Shown here: positions 8,048-16,836 of the stretch, piece after piece
Position numbering within the stretch: position 1 is the stretch's first letter
Layout: each line of letters starts with the position of its first letter
DNA from: Flavobacterium potami
GTDB taxonomy: Bacteria > Bacteroidota > Bacteroidia > Flavobacteriales > Flavobacteriaceae
Length of the DNA: 64,000 nt
Direction: 5' to 3'
Assembly (NCBI RefSeq): GCF_020026915.1
Contig: NZ_JAINUY010000004.1
Span: forward strand, 186,001 to 250,000
Notes under the pieces: model-generated
Database searches by the model: none
Told to the model about the DNA's origin: nothing
Seen by the model: the letters and a program-made list of their open reading frames with translations, nothing else
Position numbers and translations under genes: made by a program

Positions 8048-8593
8048 ATGAGTTTTACAGATTGGAAAATAGACCGAATTGAAAATGTTCTTCCCGAAGA
8101 GTTTTACAAACTGATTGAAAAGAATAAATCACACATTGAAAAAACTTTTCCGGTAACTTTAGCCAATTCTGACTCTTTAGAAAAAGCACAAAACTTCATT
8201 TCGTTCAACCTTGAAAAAGAGAAGAACAAAGAAGCTTTTCATTTTTATGCCCGCGATATTCAAACCAATAAATTAATTGCTTATTTGAATGTAAAAACGA
8301 TCGATTATCGCATTTCAAAATGTGAATTAGGATATTTTGTTGATGAAGATTATCAAGGAAAAGGAATTACATCGAAAATGGTTTCTAATGCACTTGCCTT
8401 TTGCTTCAACGAATTAATGCTGAATAAAGTTTTCATTTGTACTTCCGAAATTAATATTGCAAGTCAAAGAGTCGCATTAAAACACAATTTTAAACAAGAG
8501 GGAATATTAAGGGACGAATTTAGAAACGGAGACGGCACTTTGCAGAACTCTGTATATTTCGGACTTCTTAAATCAGAATATATAAAATCATGA
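8048..8593 (+). CDS. GNAT N-acetyltransferase (RimJ/RimL type)
   Basis: 181 residues. The acetyl-CoA binding core is visible: CELGYFVDEDYQGKGITSKM (residues about 97-116), where the Q-G-K-G turn holds the pyrophosphate, followed by helix alpha4 and a conserved SQRVALKHNFKQEGILRDE segment typical of ribosomal-protein-serine/alanine acetyltransferase relatives. The substrate cannot be told. The stop overlaps the hemF start by four bases (ATGA), so the two are translationally coupled, though no direct role in haem synthesis is implied. Confidence 0.85.
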   Translation: MSFTDWKIDRIENVLPEEFYKLIEKNKSHIEKTFPVTLANSDSLEKAQNFISFNLEKEKNKEAFHFYARDIQTNKLIAYLNVKTIDYRISKCELGYFVDEDYQGKGITSKMVSNALAFCFNELMLNKVFICTSEINIASQRVALKHNFKQEGILRDEFRNGDGTLQNSVYFGLLKSEYIKS

Positions 8594-9495
8594 AAGACAA
8601 ATTTTACGCATACATACAAAATTTACAAGACCAGATCTGCGCTGGACTAGAAGCGGTTGACGGAACTACAAAATTCCGCGAAGACTTATGGAAACGCCCT
8701 GAAGGCGGCGGAGGAAGAACACGTGTTATTGAAAACGGAAGTGTTTTCGAAAAAGGCGGTGTCAACATTTCAGCCGTTCACGGAAAACTTCCAGAAACGA
8801 TGCAGAAAATGTTTGGCGTTGGCGAAGCCGATTTCTTTGCTTGCGGACTAAGTTTGGTTCTTCATCCGAAAAATCCAATGGTTCCTACCGTGCACGCCAA
8901 TTGGCGATATTTCGAAATGTATGACGAAGCAGGAAATGTGATTCAACAATGGTTTGGAGGCGGACAAGATTTAACGCCGTATTATTTGTTTGAAGAAGAT
9001 GCCATTCACTTTCATCAAACTTGTAAAACAGCTTGTGACAAACACAATCCTGACTTTTATCCAAAATATAAAAAACAATGTGATTCGTATTTTTGGAATG
9101 CGCATCGTCATGAAGCTCGCGGTTTAGGCGGTTTATTCTTTGATTATTGCAAAGCAAATGAGCAAATGTCAATGGAAAATTGGTATGATTTCGTAACCGA
9201 AGTTGGAAACAGTTTCCTTGAAGCTTATGTGCCGATTGTAGAAAGAAGAAAAAACCTTCCTTACACTCCAGAACAAAGAACGTGGCAGGAAATCCGTCGT
9301 GGTCGTTATGTTGAGTTTAATTTGGTTCACGACAAAGGAACTTTATTCGGTTTAAAAACCAACGGAAGAATCGAGAGTATTTTAATGAGTTTGCCTCCGC
9401 ATGTACAATGGGTTTACGATCATCATCCAGAAGTTGGAAGTGAAGAGGAAAAATTAATCAACGTTTTGGCAAATCCGCGCGAGTGGATTTCTTAA
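8590..9495 (+). CDS. hemF: Oxygen-dependent coproporphyrinogen-III oxidase
   Basis: 301 residues. It oxidatively decarboxylates two propionates of coproporphyrinogen III to vinyls, using O2, giving protoporphyrinogen IX. Family landmarks: RPEGGGGRTRVIENG near residue 38, FACGLSLVLHPKNPMVPTVH near 82-101, the WFGGGQDLTPYY segment, KKQCDSYFWNAHRHEARGLG, and RGRYVEFNLVHDKGTLFGL near the C-terminus. The presence of hemF points to an aerobic organism. It is translationally coupled to the GNAT gene. Confidence 0.97.
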   Translation: MKDKFYAYIQNLQDQICAGLEAVDGTTKFREDLWKRPEGGGGRTRVIENGSVFEKGGVNISAVHGKLPETMQKMFGVGEADFFACGLSLVLHPKNPMVPTVHANWRYFEMYDEAGNVIQQWFGGGQDLTPYYLFEEDAIHFHQTCKTACDKHNPDFYPKYKKQCDSYFWNAHRHEARGLGGLFFDYCKANEQMSMENWYDFVTEVGNSFLEAYVPIVERRKNLPYTPEQRTWQEIRRGRYVEFNLVHDKGTLFGLKTNGRIESILMSLPPHVQWVYDHHPEVGSEEEKLINVLANPREWIS

Positions 9496-9506
9496 TCTAA
9501 AAATTG

Positions 9507-9650
9507 TTTAACACATAGAAACATAGATTTAAAAGATATATCTTAGAGGTAATTTTAGAAAATCATATTTTTTCACATAGCTATGTGGAAATATTTGGAG
9601 TGAGACGTCTTTTTAAAAGTATCTAAAAACTATGTATCTATGTGTTTAAA
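9507..9650. repeat. Nested palindromic element reaching into the next gene
   Basis: Outer arms at 9507-9526 (TTTAACACATAGAAACATAG) and 9630-9650 (CTATGTATCTATGTGTTTAAA) are inverted repeats with one mismatch and one indel. A perfect 14-bp palindrome CACATAGCTATGTG lies in the middle at 9574-9587. The right arm contains the likely start codon of the DUF4421 gene (9640). Confidence 0.8.
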
Positions 9651-10578
9651 ACTACTTTACATCACATTTTTCACCAGCATTTTGGGATGTTTTGCCCAAA
9701 ACGACTCCTTGAAAAATCCGTATTTTAAATCATACGATGATAAAATTACTGCCAGTATTTATTACTTAGATACTTCGAATAGTTTTGAGATTGCTTCTAG
9801 TAATCAGGATCCAAAAATATTTTTAAATCTGATTCCCAATCGAAGAGAGCAGATTGGTTTTAGTTTAAGCTATAAAATCATCGACATTACGATTGGTTTT
9901 GCTCCCAAATTTCTTGGCGGAAATAAGGGTGATTCACATTCTAAAAATTTCAATTTCAATACCCGCTTCTACTATAAAAAATGGATGCAGTCTTTTACTT
10001 TTATCAATCAAAAAGGATTTTATGTAAGCGAAGATAATCTAACCGCGCAATTACCCCGAATGCGGACCACCAAAATCGGCGGATCTACAGCTTATGTTTT
10101 CAATGACAAATTCTCTTTTAAGACTTTAGTCAGTCAAAACGAATGGCAGACTAAGAGTTCTGGAAGTTTCATTCCGACTTTTTCTTTTTATTATACCAAT
10201 TTAGATTTAAATACGCCCGATACTTCGCCTGGCGATATGTATGTATTTACGCTGGCTCCCTCCTATTTTTACAACTTTGTTATAAGCGATCGCGTTTTAA
10301 TTGGAGCTGGACTTGCTTTAGGAGCCGGAATTAATATTACTGACGGCGACACCTCAGCTTTATATCAAGCCGATTTCAATTTGAAACTCGCTTACAATAA
10401 AGATCGTTTCTTTGGCTTTGCAACACTAAATACAGTCAGCTTTCTGCAAGACGATAAAGTCGACCCAAGATTAAATGATAATATCGCTACAGTAAAACTT
10501 TCCATTGGTTATCGATTTGATCCTCCAAAAAAAGTAAAAGAAGTCTACGACAAGGTGAATGAGAAAATAGGTTTGTAA
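9640..10578 (+). CDS. DUF4421-type outer-membrane beta-barrel protein
   Basis: 312 residues. A signal peptide (MCLKLLYITFFTSILGCFAQ) is followed by a short acidic stretch and then repeated amphipathic strands: KITASIYYLDTS, QIGFSLSYKIIDITIGFAPK, NFNFNTRFYYKKWMQSFTF, ending with VKLSIGYRFD. This fits the DUF4421 family of Bacteroidota, thought to be outer-membrane barrels of unknown function. The first four codons lie in a palindromic repeat arm; no later ATG would keep the signal peptide, so 9640 is taken as start. It is apparently monocistronic. Confidence 0.75.
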   Translation: MCLKLLYITFFTSILGCFAQNDSLKNPYFKSYDDKITASIYYLDTSNSFEIASSNQDPKIFLNLIPNRREQIGFSLSYKIIDITIGFAPKFLGGNKGDSHSKNFNFNTRFYYKKWMQSFTFINQKGFYVSEDNLTAQLPRMRTTKIGGSTAYVFNDKFSFKTLVSQNEWQTKSSGSFIPTFSFYYTNLDLNTPDTSPGDMYVFTLAPSYFYNFVISDRVLIGAGLALGAGINITDGDTSALYQADFNLKLAYNKDRFFGFATLNTVSFLQDDKVDPRLNDNIATVKLSIGYRFDPPKKVKEVYDKVNEKIGL

Positions 10579-10660
10579 GAAATCTTAACTCAAAATAAGC
10601 ATGAAGCACAATTAAAATGCTTAAATTACAGAGATTTATAAAAAACTAAAATTCATTGTT

Positions 10661-11557
10661 ATGAAAAATATAAACAACGAACAGTTAAATCTCATGCATT
10701 CCGGAAAAGGTTTTATAGCAGCATTAGACCAAAGCGGAGGCAGTACACCAAAAGCATTATCGCAATATGGCGTTGAAGAAAATCAATATTCAAACGACGA
10801 AGAAATGTACACGATTGTACATGAAATGAGAACCCGAATTATAAAAAGTCCTTCATTTGACAGTCAATATATTCTTGGTGCTATATTGTTTGAAAACACA
10901 ATAGATCGCAAAATCGACGGACAATGGACTGCGGATTATCTCTGGGAGAAAAAACATATTGTTCCGTTTTTAAAAGTAGACAAAGGTCTTGCAGAACTTT
11001 CAAATGGCGTTCAATTGATGAAACCGATTTCCAATCTGAATGAATTATTAGATCACGCTGTAGAACGAAATATTTTTGGTACTAAAATGCGTTCTGTAAT
11101 CAAAGAAGCCAATCCAGAAGGAATTCGCGAAGTGGTAAAACAGCAATTTGAAGTGGGTTTGCAGATATTCAATAAAGGATTAATTCCGATTATAGAACCT
11201 GAAATTGATATTTATAGCGCCGATAAAGAAAAATCAGAAGCAATTCTGAAAGAAGAAATCCAAAAACAGCTTCATTTATTGGACAATGATGTAAAAGTGA
11301 TGCTCAAACTTTCTATTCCAACAATAAACAATTTTTATAGTGATTTAATGTCTGATTCTCATGTGGTTCGTGTAGTGGCGCTTTCTGGCGGATATTCACG
11401 CGAAGAAGCAAATGAGAAACTTTCAGAAAACAACGGATTAATCGCTAGTTTTTCGAGAGCTTTATCGGAAGGGCTTACAGCAAATCAATCAGATGCAGAT
11501 TTTAATACTCAAATTGGAAAATCAATCAAAGAAATTTACGAAGCCTCTATTAAATAA
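10661..11557 (+). CDS. fda: Class I fructose-bisphosphate aldolase
   Basis: 298 residues. It cleaves fructose-1,6-bisphosphate to DHAP and glyceraldehyde-3-phosphate through a Schiff base. The N-terminal [45 protein letters not shown], and VMLKLSIPT with the predicted Schiff-base lysine match the short bacterial class I aldolases. [18 protein letters not shown] forms the phosphate-binding end. The gene stands alone with a strong terminator behind it. Confidence 0.93.
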   Translation: MKNINNEQLNLMHSGKGFIAALDQSGGSTPKALSQYGVEENQYSNDEEMYTIVHEMRTRIIKSPSFDSQYILGAILFENTIDRKIDGQWTADYLWEKKHIVPFLKVDKGLAELSNGVQLMKPISNLNELLDHAVERNIFGTKMRSVIKEANPEGIREVVKQQFEVGLQIFNKGLIPIIEPEIDIYSADKEKSEAILKEEIQKQLHLLDNDVKVMLKLSIPTINNFYSDLMSDSHVVRVVALSGGYSREEANEKLSENNGLIASFSRALSEGLTANQSDADFNTQIGKSIKEIYEASIK

Positions 11558-11574
11558 AGTCCAATTAGATTCAT

Positions 11575-11612
11575 AAAAAAATCCCTGAAACAAGCCGCTT
11601 CAGGGATTTTTA
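11575..11612. terminator. Bidirectional terminator between aldolase and 11628 genes
   Basis: Inverted repeat AAAAAATCCCTGAA (left) and TTCAGGGATTTTT (right) around a short loop, with A- and T-runs on both sides, placed between two convergent genes. Confidence 0.85.
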
Positions 11613-11627
11613 TTTTAAGAACTTCCA

Positions 11628-13493
11628 TTATTTAGAAGTCATTTCATCGGCTAAATCCAATGTTTGTAATATGATGTTTTTATCCGATTTAAAAGAGTTC
11701 AGTTTAAAAACGAATTTCAATTTATTGTTAATTAACTTTTTAGAAGATTCCATAGAAATATCTGAAAATTGAGTTGAAATCTTTGTCATTCGATCTAACT
11801 CTGAATCTTTAGCATTTTTACCAAATGCCTTAATTGTTTGCGCCATATTCATTTTTCCGAAGATAGAATTTTTGCTTAGATCCTTCTTTGATTCCTTTAT
11901 AAAATTTCCATTTCCTTTAGAAAAATAATCCATTGTATTGGCAACGACCACAACGTCTTTTTCTTTCAAAATAAAAATATTTCCGTATTCCTGCGTTGCT
12001 GCCACAGTAAATACATTTCCGTTTTGAGTCAATAATTTTTTACGAACTCCTAATTGCAATAATTTATCTCCAAAAGTTGGATGCGTTGAAGTAAAAATAA
12101 CAGAAAACAACGGAATCTCTTTTTTTACTTTTTCTTCCGTAATCGTTTCCTGATAATTTTCATCGTAACCGTACTTTTTAGTCAATACCTCAACTTCTTT
12201 CATTCCATACAAAAAAGCGCTCAAATCGCCGTCAAATAGTTTGGCAGTGGCTTCCTCATCTACAATTGTCGAAATCAAATCGGTGGTTACAGCAATATCT
12301 TCTTTGGTAAATTTTGAACTTTGGAATAAATCGGTCATCAATGACGGGAAATTTTCCAATGCTGCTTTGGTATTGATATGATATGACATATATCCCAAAG
12401 GTTTCTCAGCAGGGAAATAATTGAAAATATTTTTATTGATTTTTCGATCACTTATTTTACTTACAACTCCTGCAATCTGTTCTGAATATTCTACAATTTC
12501 TTCGATTCGGGCATTATCATTATCAAAATAAAAATCGACATTAATTCCCTTGATAAAATTTCCAAAATTTTTCTGCATCGGCAAATACTTATCATAACCT
12601 CCAAATAAAGACATCGGATAACTATATGCTCCGTAAAGGCTCGCAATCGCACCTCCGTAATCTAACCATGATGAAATATCTGCCGCTACATTTATTTTTT
12701 CTGAACTTGGTGCAGTGAATCCATTTTCAAACAACGCTTTTATGATGGCACTTTGTTCTTCGGCCAATTTTTTGTCAAACTCTGCTTGTTCCGCAGTATA
12801 TTGCTCATACGGATTTCCATCATACAAATAATCTTCTTGAACTGAATCTGCTGCAGGAACTGGCGGAATGTTAACGATTACTTCTTCGTCTTTCTTTTGA
12901 GACTTTTCAGCAATTTTGGGCGAATTTGGAACTTCATAAACCGTTGGCGCTTCTACAACAACAGCTTGTTCGTATGCTTCTGCAGAAGCAATTGTATCAG
13001 ATACATAAGCCGTCTCTGCATAATCATACGATTTTACGGGAAGTTTTTTTGTCAATTCAAAAACAACCAAATAATTGTCATTCCAAACAAAAGATCTTTT
13101 CACTCCATTTGGTGTAAAAACAGCATATTTTCCAAATTCCTGAATTGAATTATTAGTTCCGTTTGCCCCCTGTTTTTCAATCAAAAATTGCTTAACGGCT
13201 TCTTTGTTTTTAATGGGAATTGTGACCTGATAATACGGAACGCTGTCTAAGAAATTTCCGTGAATTGTAATCTTTTGATCCAATTGAATGATGTCGGTAT
13301 ATTTCCTCAAATCAAAATCTGGTTTTTTGCTGATGTATTTTGTGATAATCGGATGATTCAATACTTCATCAATACTGACTTTTTTAGAAAGCTGATTTCC
13401 ATTGAACTGAACAAAATAATCATGTTTTGCTACATTTTGTCCAAAAGTCAAACAAAAGGCGAATAATAAAATTAAGGTGTAAAAATGCTTCAT
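11628..13493 (-). CDS. Large exported protein of unknown function
   Basis: 621 residues with a signal peptide (LILLFAFCLTFGQ). The N-terminal domain (residues about 25-150) is alpha/beta. An acidic, proline-containing linker follows around 170-235 (EVIVNIPPVPAADSVQEDY), then a larger domain of about 380 residues that includes SWLDYGGAIASLYGAYSYPM and VEVLTKKYGYDENY. The pattern faintly recalls DUF4836-like proteins of Bacteroidota, but I cannot confirm it. It follows the 13497 lipoprotein by 3 bases on the same strand, so both are likely one envelope unit. Confidence 0.7.
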   Translation of the reverse strand: MKHFYTLILLFAFCLTFGQNVAKHDYFVQFNGNQLSKKVSIDEVLNHPIITKYISKKPDFDLRKYTDIIQLDQKITIHGNFLDSVPYYQVTIPIKNKEAVKQFLIEKQGANGTNNSIQEFGKYAVFTPNGVKRSFVWNDNYLVVFELTKKLPVKSYDYAETAYVSDTIASAEAYEQAVVVEAPTVYEVPNSPKIAEKSQKKDEEVIVNIPPVPAADSVQEDYLYDGNPYEQYTAEQAEFDKKLAEEQSAIIKALFENGFTAPSSEKINVAADISSWLDYGGAIASLYGAYSYPMSLFGGYDKYLPMQKNFGNFIKGINVDFYFDNDNARIEEIVEYSEQIAGVVSKISDRKINKNIFNYFPAEKPLGYMSYHINTKAALENFPSLMTDLFQSSKFTKEDIAVTTDLISTIVDEEATAKLFDGDLSAFLYGMKEVEVLTKKYGYDENYQETITEEKVKKEIPLFSVIFTSTHPTFGDKLLQLGVRKKLLTQNGNVFTVAATQEYGNIFILKEKDVVVVANTMDYFSKGNGNFIKESKKDLSKNSIFGKMNMAQTIKAFGKNAKDSELDRMTKISTQFSDISMESSKKLINNKLKFVFKLNSFKSDKNIILQTLDLADEMTSK

Positions 13494-13496
13494 AAA

Positions 13497-14129
13497 TCAA
13501 GGCGTTAATTGGATGGAATTATTCATTAATGTCGATTTTTTAAAAACGCTGTACATACTTTGTTTTAAAAAAACCGTCTTTTTATTTTTTGAAATTTTAC
13601 TGTTTGCATTGTCAACCGACACTATATCTTTATCGAAAGTATAAATAGAAATAATATTTGCTTCTTCGAGATCTTTCTTTTTCTTCGGATCGTTTACGAC
13701 TTTTTCTGGAATTGGATAAGATGCAATGCGCTGAAAATTTTTATCGCTTCCGCTAAAGTGAATCTGCTCCCGCTGATTGTTTATTGTATTGACAACGGCA
13801 TTTAAAGCCTTTAAATTGGCATAATTGAGTTTGATAATGAACACATAATTTTGGAAATCTGTTTTTGTACTCACATTAGATATTCCATCAATTTTTAAAG
13901 CTTTGATTTTAAAATCTTCCAGTTTTTGGGTAATTTCCTGTTCGTTCGGAATTTTTACGCCATCGACTTCTTCCAGCCAAATAGCCGATTTGGTTTTAAA
14001 CCAAGATTTCGAAAAATCGATCATCAAAGTATATTCACCACTTTGATCATCGTGATGTTTGATTCTTTCCGTAATCTCAAAACAACTTGTTAAGAGCAGG
14101 CAACAAAATAAAGCGAGAATTTTCTTCAT
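13497..14129 (-). CDS. Lipoprotein of unknown function
   Basis: 210 residues. The N-terminus MKKILALFCCLLLTSCFE is a lipoprotein signal with the lipidated cysteine in LTSC. The mature part begins HHDDQSGEYTLMIDFSKSW and has a beta-rich pattern with helices; no enzyme motif is seen. It is first in a two-gene unit with the 621-residue exported protein. A TAAATTTG-like element overlaps its immediate upstream region (14134-14141) but would leave almost no leader, so I do not call it a promoter. Confidence 0.75.
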   Translation of the reverse strand: MKKILALFCCLLLTSCFEITERIKHHDDQSGEYTLMIDFSKSWFKTKSAIWLEEVDGVKIPNEQEITQKLEDFKIKALKIDGISNVSTKTDFQNYVFIIKLNYANLKALNAVVNTINNQREQIHFSGSDKNFQRIASYPIPEKVVNDPKKKKDLEEANIISIYTFDKDIVSVDNANSKISKNKKTVFLKQSMYSVFKKSTLMNNSIQLTP

Positions 14130-14257
14130 TTCACAAATTTAGACGGAAATATTTGAAAAACCATAATTTGGTTCATTTCAATGTAAAAAATCAAATTTTT
14201 AGATAATATTAACGGATTCTGCCATAAGCTAAACGCCTTATTTTGTTCCTTTTTCAG

Positions 14258-14265
14258 TAACTTTG
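14258..14265 (+). promoter_or_regulatory. Candidate -7 element upstream of hemB
   Basis: TAACTTTG fits TAnnTTTG. It lies 134 bases before the hemB ATG, which would give a long leader. A -33 element at the right distance is not evident, so the call is tentative. Confidence 0.4.
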
Positions 14266-14374
14266 CATCGCTTTATTAAAAGTAAAAACAACTTCAAAAA
14301 ATAAAAAACAACTGCGGTTTTAGAAACAAAGATTAATTTAGCTGTTTTTCAAACGAATCAGTCAAAATCTGAAT

Positions 14375-14395
14375 TCTAAAATCTAAAATCTAAAA
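14375..14395 (+). repeat. Three tandem TCTAAAA heptamers before hemB
   Basis: Three perfect copies of TCTAAAA end 4 bases before the hemB start codon. A change in copy number would alter the sequence just upstream of the start without touching the frame. Confidence 0.9.
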
Positions 14396-14399
14396 TTAT

Positions 14400-15395
14400 A
14401 TGTTCCCATTACAAAGAGGCAGAAGATTAAGAGTAAATGAATCGATTCGTTCTTTAGTTCGCGAAACCAGTTTAAGTCCGTCAGACTTTATGTTTCCAAT
14501 GTTTATTGCTGAAGGCGAAAATGTAAAAGTCGAAATTCCATCTATGCCGGGAATTTTTAGAAGATCTATAGATTTAACGGTTGAAGAAGTAAAAGAACTT
14601 TATGATTTAGGAATTCGTGCCGTAAATATTTACGTAAAAGTGAGCGAAAACCTAAAAGACAATACCGGAAAAGAAGCTTGGAATGCTAACGGATTAATGC
14701 AACAAGCCATTCGTGCCATAAAAGCTGCTTGTCCAGAAATGATTGTGATGCCCGATGTGGCTTTAGACCCATATTCTATTTACGGTCATGACGGAATTAT
14801 AAAAAATGGCGATGTAGAAAATGACAGCACTGTTGATGCCTTAGTAAAAATGGCAGTTTCTCACGCAGAAGCTGGTGCAGACTTTGTAGCGCCAAGCGAT
14901 ATGATGGACGGAAGAGTTTTACGCCTTCGCGAAGGTTTGGATGCTGCCGGATTCCAAAATGTTGGTATCATGAGTTATTCTGCTAAATATGCTTCTGCTT
15001 TTTATGGTCCGTTTAGAGATGCTTTGGATTCTGCTCCAAAAGAAGCTGATGTTGCTGTTCCAAAAGATAAAAAAACCTATCAAATGGATTACGCCAACCG
15101 TATTGAAGCGATAAAAGAAGCTTTGTCTGACGCAGAAGAAGGTGCAGATATGGTAATGGTTAAACCTGGAATTGCATATTTGGATATTGTTCGCGAAATT
15201 AAAAACACCGTTCATGTTCCTGTGACTGTTTATCAGGTTTCGGGAGAATATGCCATGATTAAAGCAGCATCTGAAAGAGGTTGGCTGGATCACGACAAAA
15301 TTATGATGGAGCAATTAATGTGTATTAAACGTGCAGGAGCGAATCTTATTTCAACATATTTTGCAAAAGAAGCAGCAATACTTTTAAATAAGTAA
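14400..15395 (+). CDS. hemB: Delta-aminolevulinic acid dehydratase (porphobilinogen synthase)
   Basis: 331 residues. It condenses two 5-aminolevulinates to porphobilinogen, feeding the hemC product 10 kb upstream. Landmarks: QRGRRLRVNESIRSLVRET at the N-terminus, SPSDFMFPMFIAEGE, ADFVAPSDMMDGRV, SYSAKYASAFYGPFRDA with one active-site lysine, and MVMVKPGIAYLDIVRE with the Schiff-base lysine. The metal-binding segment reads MPDVALDPYSIYGHDGI without the cysteine cluster of zinc enzymes, so this is the Asp-rich, magnesium-type form. The start at 14400 directly follows a heptamer repeat. Confidence 0.96.
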   Translation: MFPLQRGRRLRVNESIRSLVRETSLSPSDFMFPMFIAEGENVKVEIPSMPGIFRRSIDLTVEEVKELYDLGIRAVNIYVKVSENLKDNTGKEAWNANGLMQQAIRAIKAACPEMIVMPDVALDPYSIYGHDGIIKNGDVENDSTVDALVKMAVSHAEAGADFVAPSDMMDGRVLRLREGLDAAGFQNVGIMSYSAKYASAFYGPFRDALDSAPKEADVAVPKDKKTYQMDYANRIEAIKEALSDAEEGADMVMVKPGIAYLDIVREIKNTVHVPVTVYQVSGEYAMIKAASERGWLDHDKIMMEQLMCIKRAGANLISTYFAKEAAILLNK

Positions 15396-15446
15396 TTAAT
15401 TACAAAAAAATATATATTTTAGCGACAAATTTAATCCCTAAAATAT

Positions 15447-16361
15447 ATGAAAAAATTATTACTTTCTTGCATGCTGATGGCTAGCCTAACATCTATAGCA
15501 CAAGATATTAAATTTAAAAAAGACAAAATCAGTATCGATGGAACTGAAGTTGCCATTCTTGACAAAGTAAAAGTAAATTACAAAATCTTGTCGCTGGATA
15601 ACAGACCCATTTTCTCTATTGAAAGAAAAAGTGCTCTAATGGCTGACGGATCAACATTTTACTGGTCTGTTCTTACTGATTTAAGCAATAATAAAACTAA
15701 TGAAATAGTTGATTACGGTAAAGATCAGGGTTTAAGCTTTCAAAAAACGATTGTTGCAAGTGTTTGTAATGATAAATACAAATTTATCAGTGCAGCAGGA
15801 ATTGATGAAAAAGGAGTTTTGGAATTCATAAACGGAACGCCAACTGATATTCAAAAAGTAATTGCAGATGCTAATCAAAAAACGAATGATCAGATAAAAA
15901 CGGAGCTTGAAGCTATGTACGCTTTACGCATAAAAGTGACAGATGGAATCATTTACCAAAAACAGGAAGTTTTAAAAGAAAACGGAATGGTTCAGGATTA
16001 TGTAAAAATCGGTGATGTGGTAAAACAAAATATCACTTTCATGGCAAATTGGCCTCCTAGTTTGGTTTACAAAGTAAACTCAATCTACACTGAAGTTGAC
16101 AATAACAACAGAGAACAAACAAGAGTTAGAGAAATTGGAGGATGGTATGCAACAAAAACCGGTTATGCTAATCCTAAAACAGGTAAAAACATTAAAGACG
16201 AAATCATTACAGCTGACAACAAATATTTCCCTTTAAAAGGAACTCTTACTGACACTGAAAAAATCAATCTTTCTTTCTCAAAAGGAGATAAAGATTTACT
16301 TGAAAAACAAATCGTAGCAAAATTGCTATACAATGGCTATAAATTTGAAGCCATGAAATAA
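15447..16361 (+). CDS. Exported protein of unknown function
   Basis: 304 residues with a signal peptide (MKKLLLSCMLMASLTSIAQ). The mature part has a strand-rich first half (KISIDGTEVAILDKVKVNYK, then ERKSALMADGSTFYWSVLTD) and a helical linker DIQKVIADANQKTNDQIKTE before another strand-rich region. No known domain is recognised. The next gene, a cytochrome c lipoprotein, starts 9 bases after the stop, suggesting co-transcription. Confidence 0.7.
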   Translation: MKKLLLSCMLMASLTSIAQDIKFKKDKISIDGTEVAILDKVKVNYKILSLDNRPIFSIERKSALMADGSTFYWSVLTDLSNNKTNEIVDYGKDQGLSFQKTIVASVCNDKYKFISAAGIDEKGVLEFINGTPTDIQKVIADANQKTNDQIKTELEAMYALRIKVTDGIIYQKQEVLKENGMVQDYVKIGDVVKQNITFMANWPPSLVYKVNSIYTEVDNNNREQTRVREIGGWYATKTGYANPKTGKNIKDEIITADNKYFPLKGTLTDTEKINLSFSKGDKDLLEKQIVAKLLYNGYKFEAMK

Positions 16362-16370
16362 TATTTAAAT

Positions 16371-16769
16371 ATGAATAAAGCAGTATTTTTAGCTGCTGTT
16401 TTAGCTTTTGCCTCTTGTAAAAAAGAAGGTTCTGAAAAAACAGATCAGACAAACGAAACTTATTCTGAAGGAGAATCGGCAACAGCCAAAACACCTGAAG
16501 CATTAGGAAAACAACTTTTTGAAGGAACTGGAAATTGCTTTGCATGCCATCAGCCCGATCAAAAAGTTATTGGACCAAGCATTAAAGAAATTGCCAAAAT
16601 CTACAAAGACAAAAACGCAGATATGGTAACTTTCTTAAAAGGAAATGCAGAACCAATTGTCGACCCGAGTCAATTTGAAGTTATGAAAACAAACTTTGCT
16701 ATTACTCAAGCAATGTCTGATGAAGAACTAAAAGCTATTGAAACTTATATGTACAGTCATTTGAAATAA
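16371..16769 (+). CDS. Cytochrome c lipoprotein, single haem
   Basis: 132 residues. The N-terminus MNKAVFLAAVLAFASCKKEG is a short lipoprotein signal. After a charged linker comes a class I cytochrome c fold: GKQLFEGTGNCFACHQPDQK with the CxxCH haem-attachment motif (CFACH), VIGPSIKEIAKIYK, a methionine that can be the sixth ligand in VMKTNFAITQAM, and the closing helix SDEELKAIETYMYSHLK. It would act in periplasmic electron transfer, anchored to a membrane. A likely operon partner is the exported protein just upstream. Confidence 0.88.
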   Translation: MNKAVFLAAVLAFASCKKEGSEKTDQTNETYSEGESATAKTPEALGKQLFEGTGNCFACHQPDQKVIGPSIKEIAKIYKDKNADMVTFLKGNAEPIVDPSQFEVMKTNFAITQAMSDEELKAIETYMYSHLK

Positions 16770-16784
16770 ATGAACTATTATTCA

Positions 16785-16817
16785 TAAAAAAACGGCGCTT
16801 TTATCAAGCGCCGTTTT
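16785..16817. terminator. Bidirectional terminator
   Basis: Inverted repeat AAACGGCGCTT (16790-16800) and AAGCGCCGTTT (16806-16816) with A- and T-runs, between the convergent cytochrome c and M13 peptidase genes. The same stem sequence occurs at 19020-19047 behind the second M13 gene. Confidence 0.88.
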
Positions 16818-16836
16818 TAGTTTTATAACAATAAGA

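Noticed and set aside
14134..14141. TAAATTTG as a promoter for the 13497 lipoprotein
   Set aside because: It sits only 4 bases before the start codon, leaving no room for a leader; chance match in AT-rich DNA is likely.
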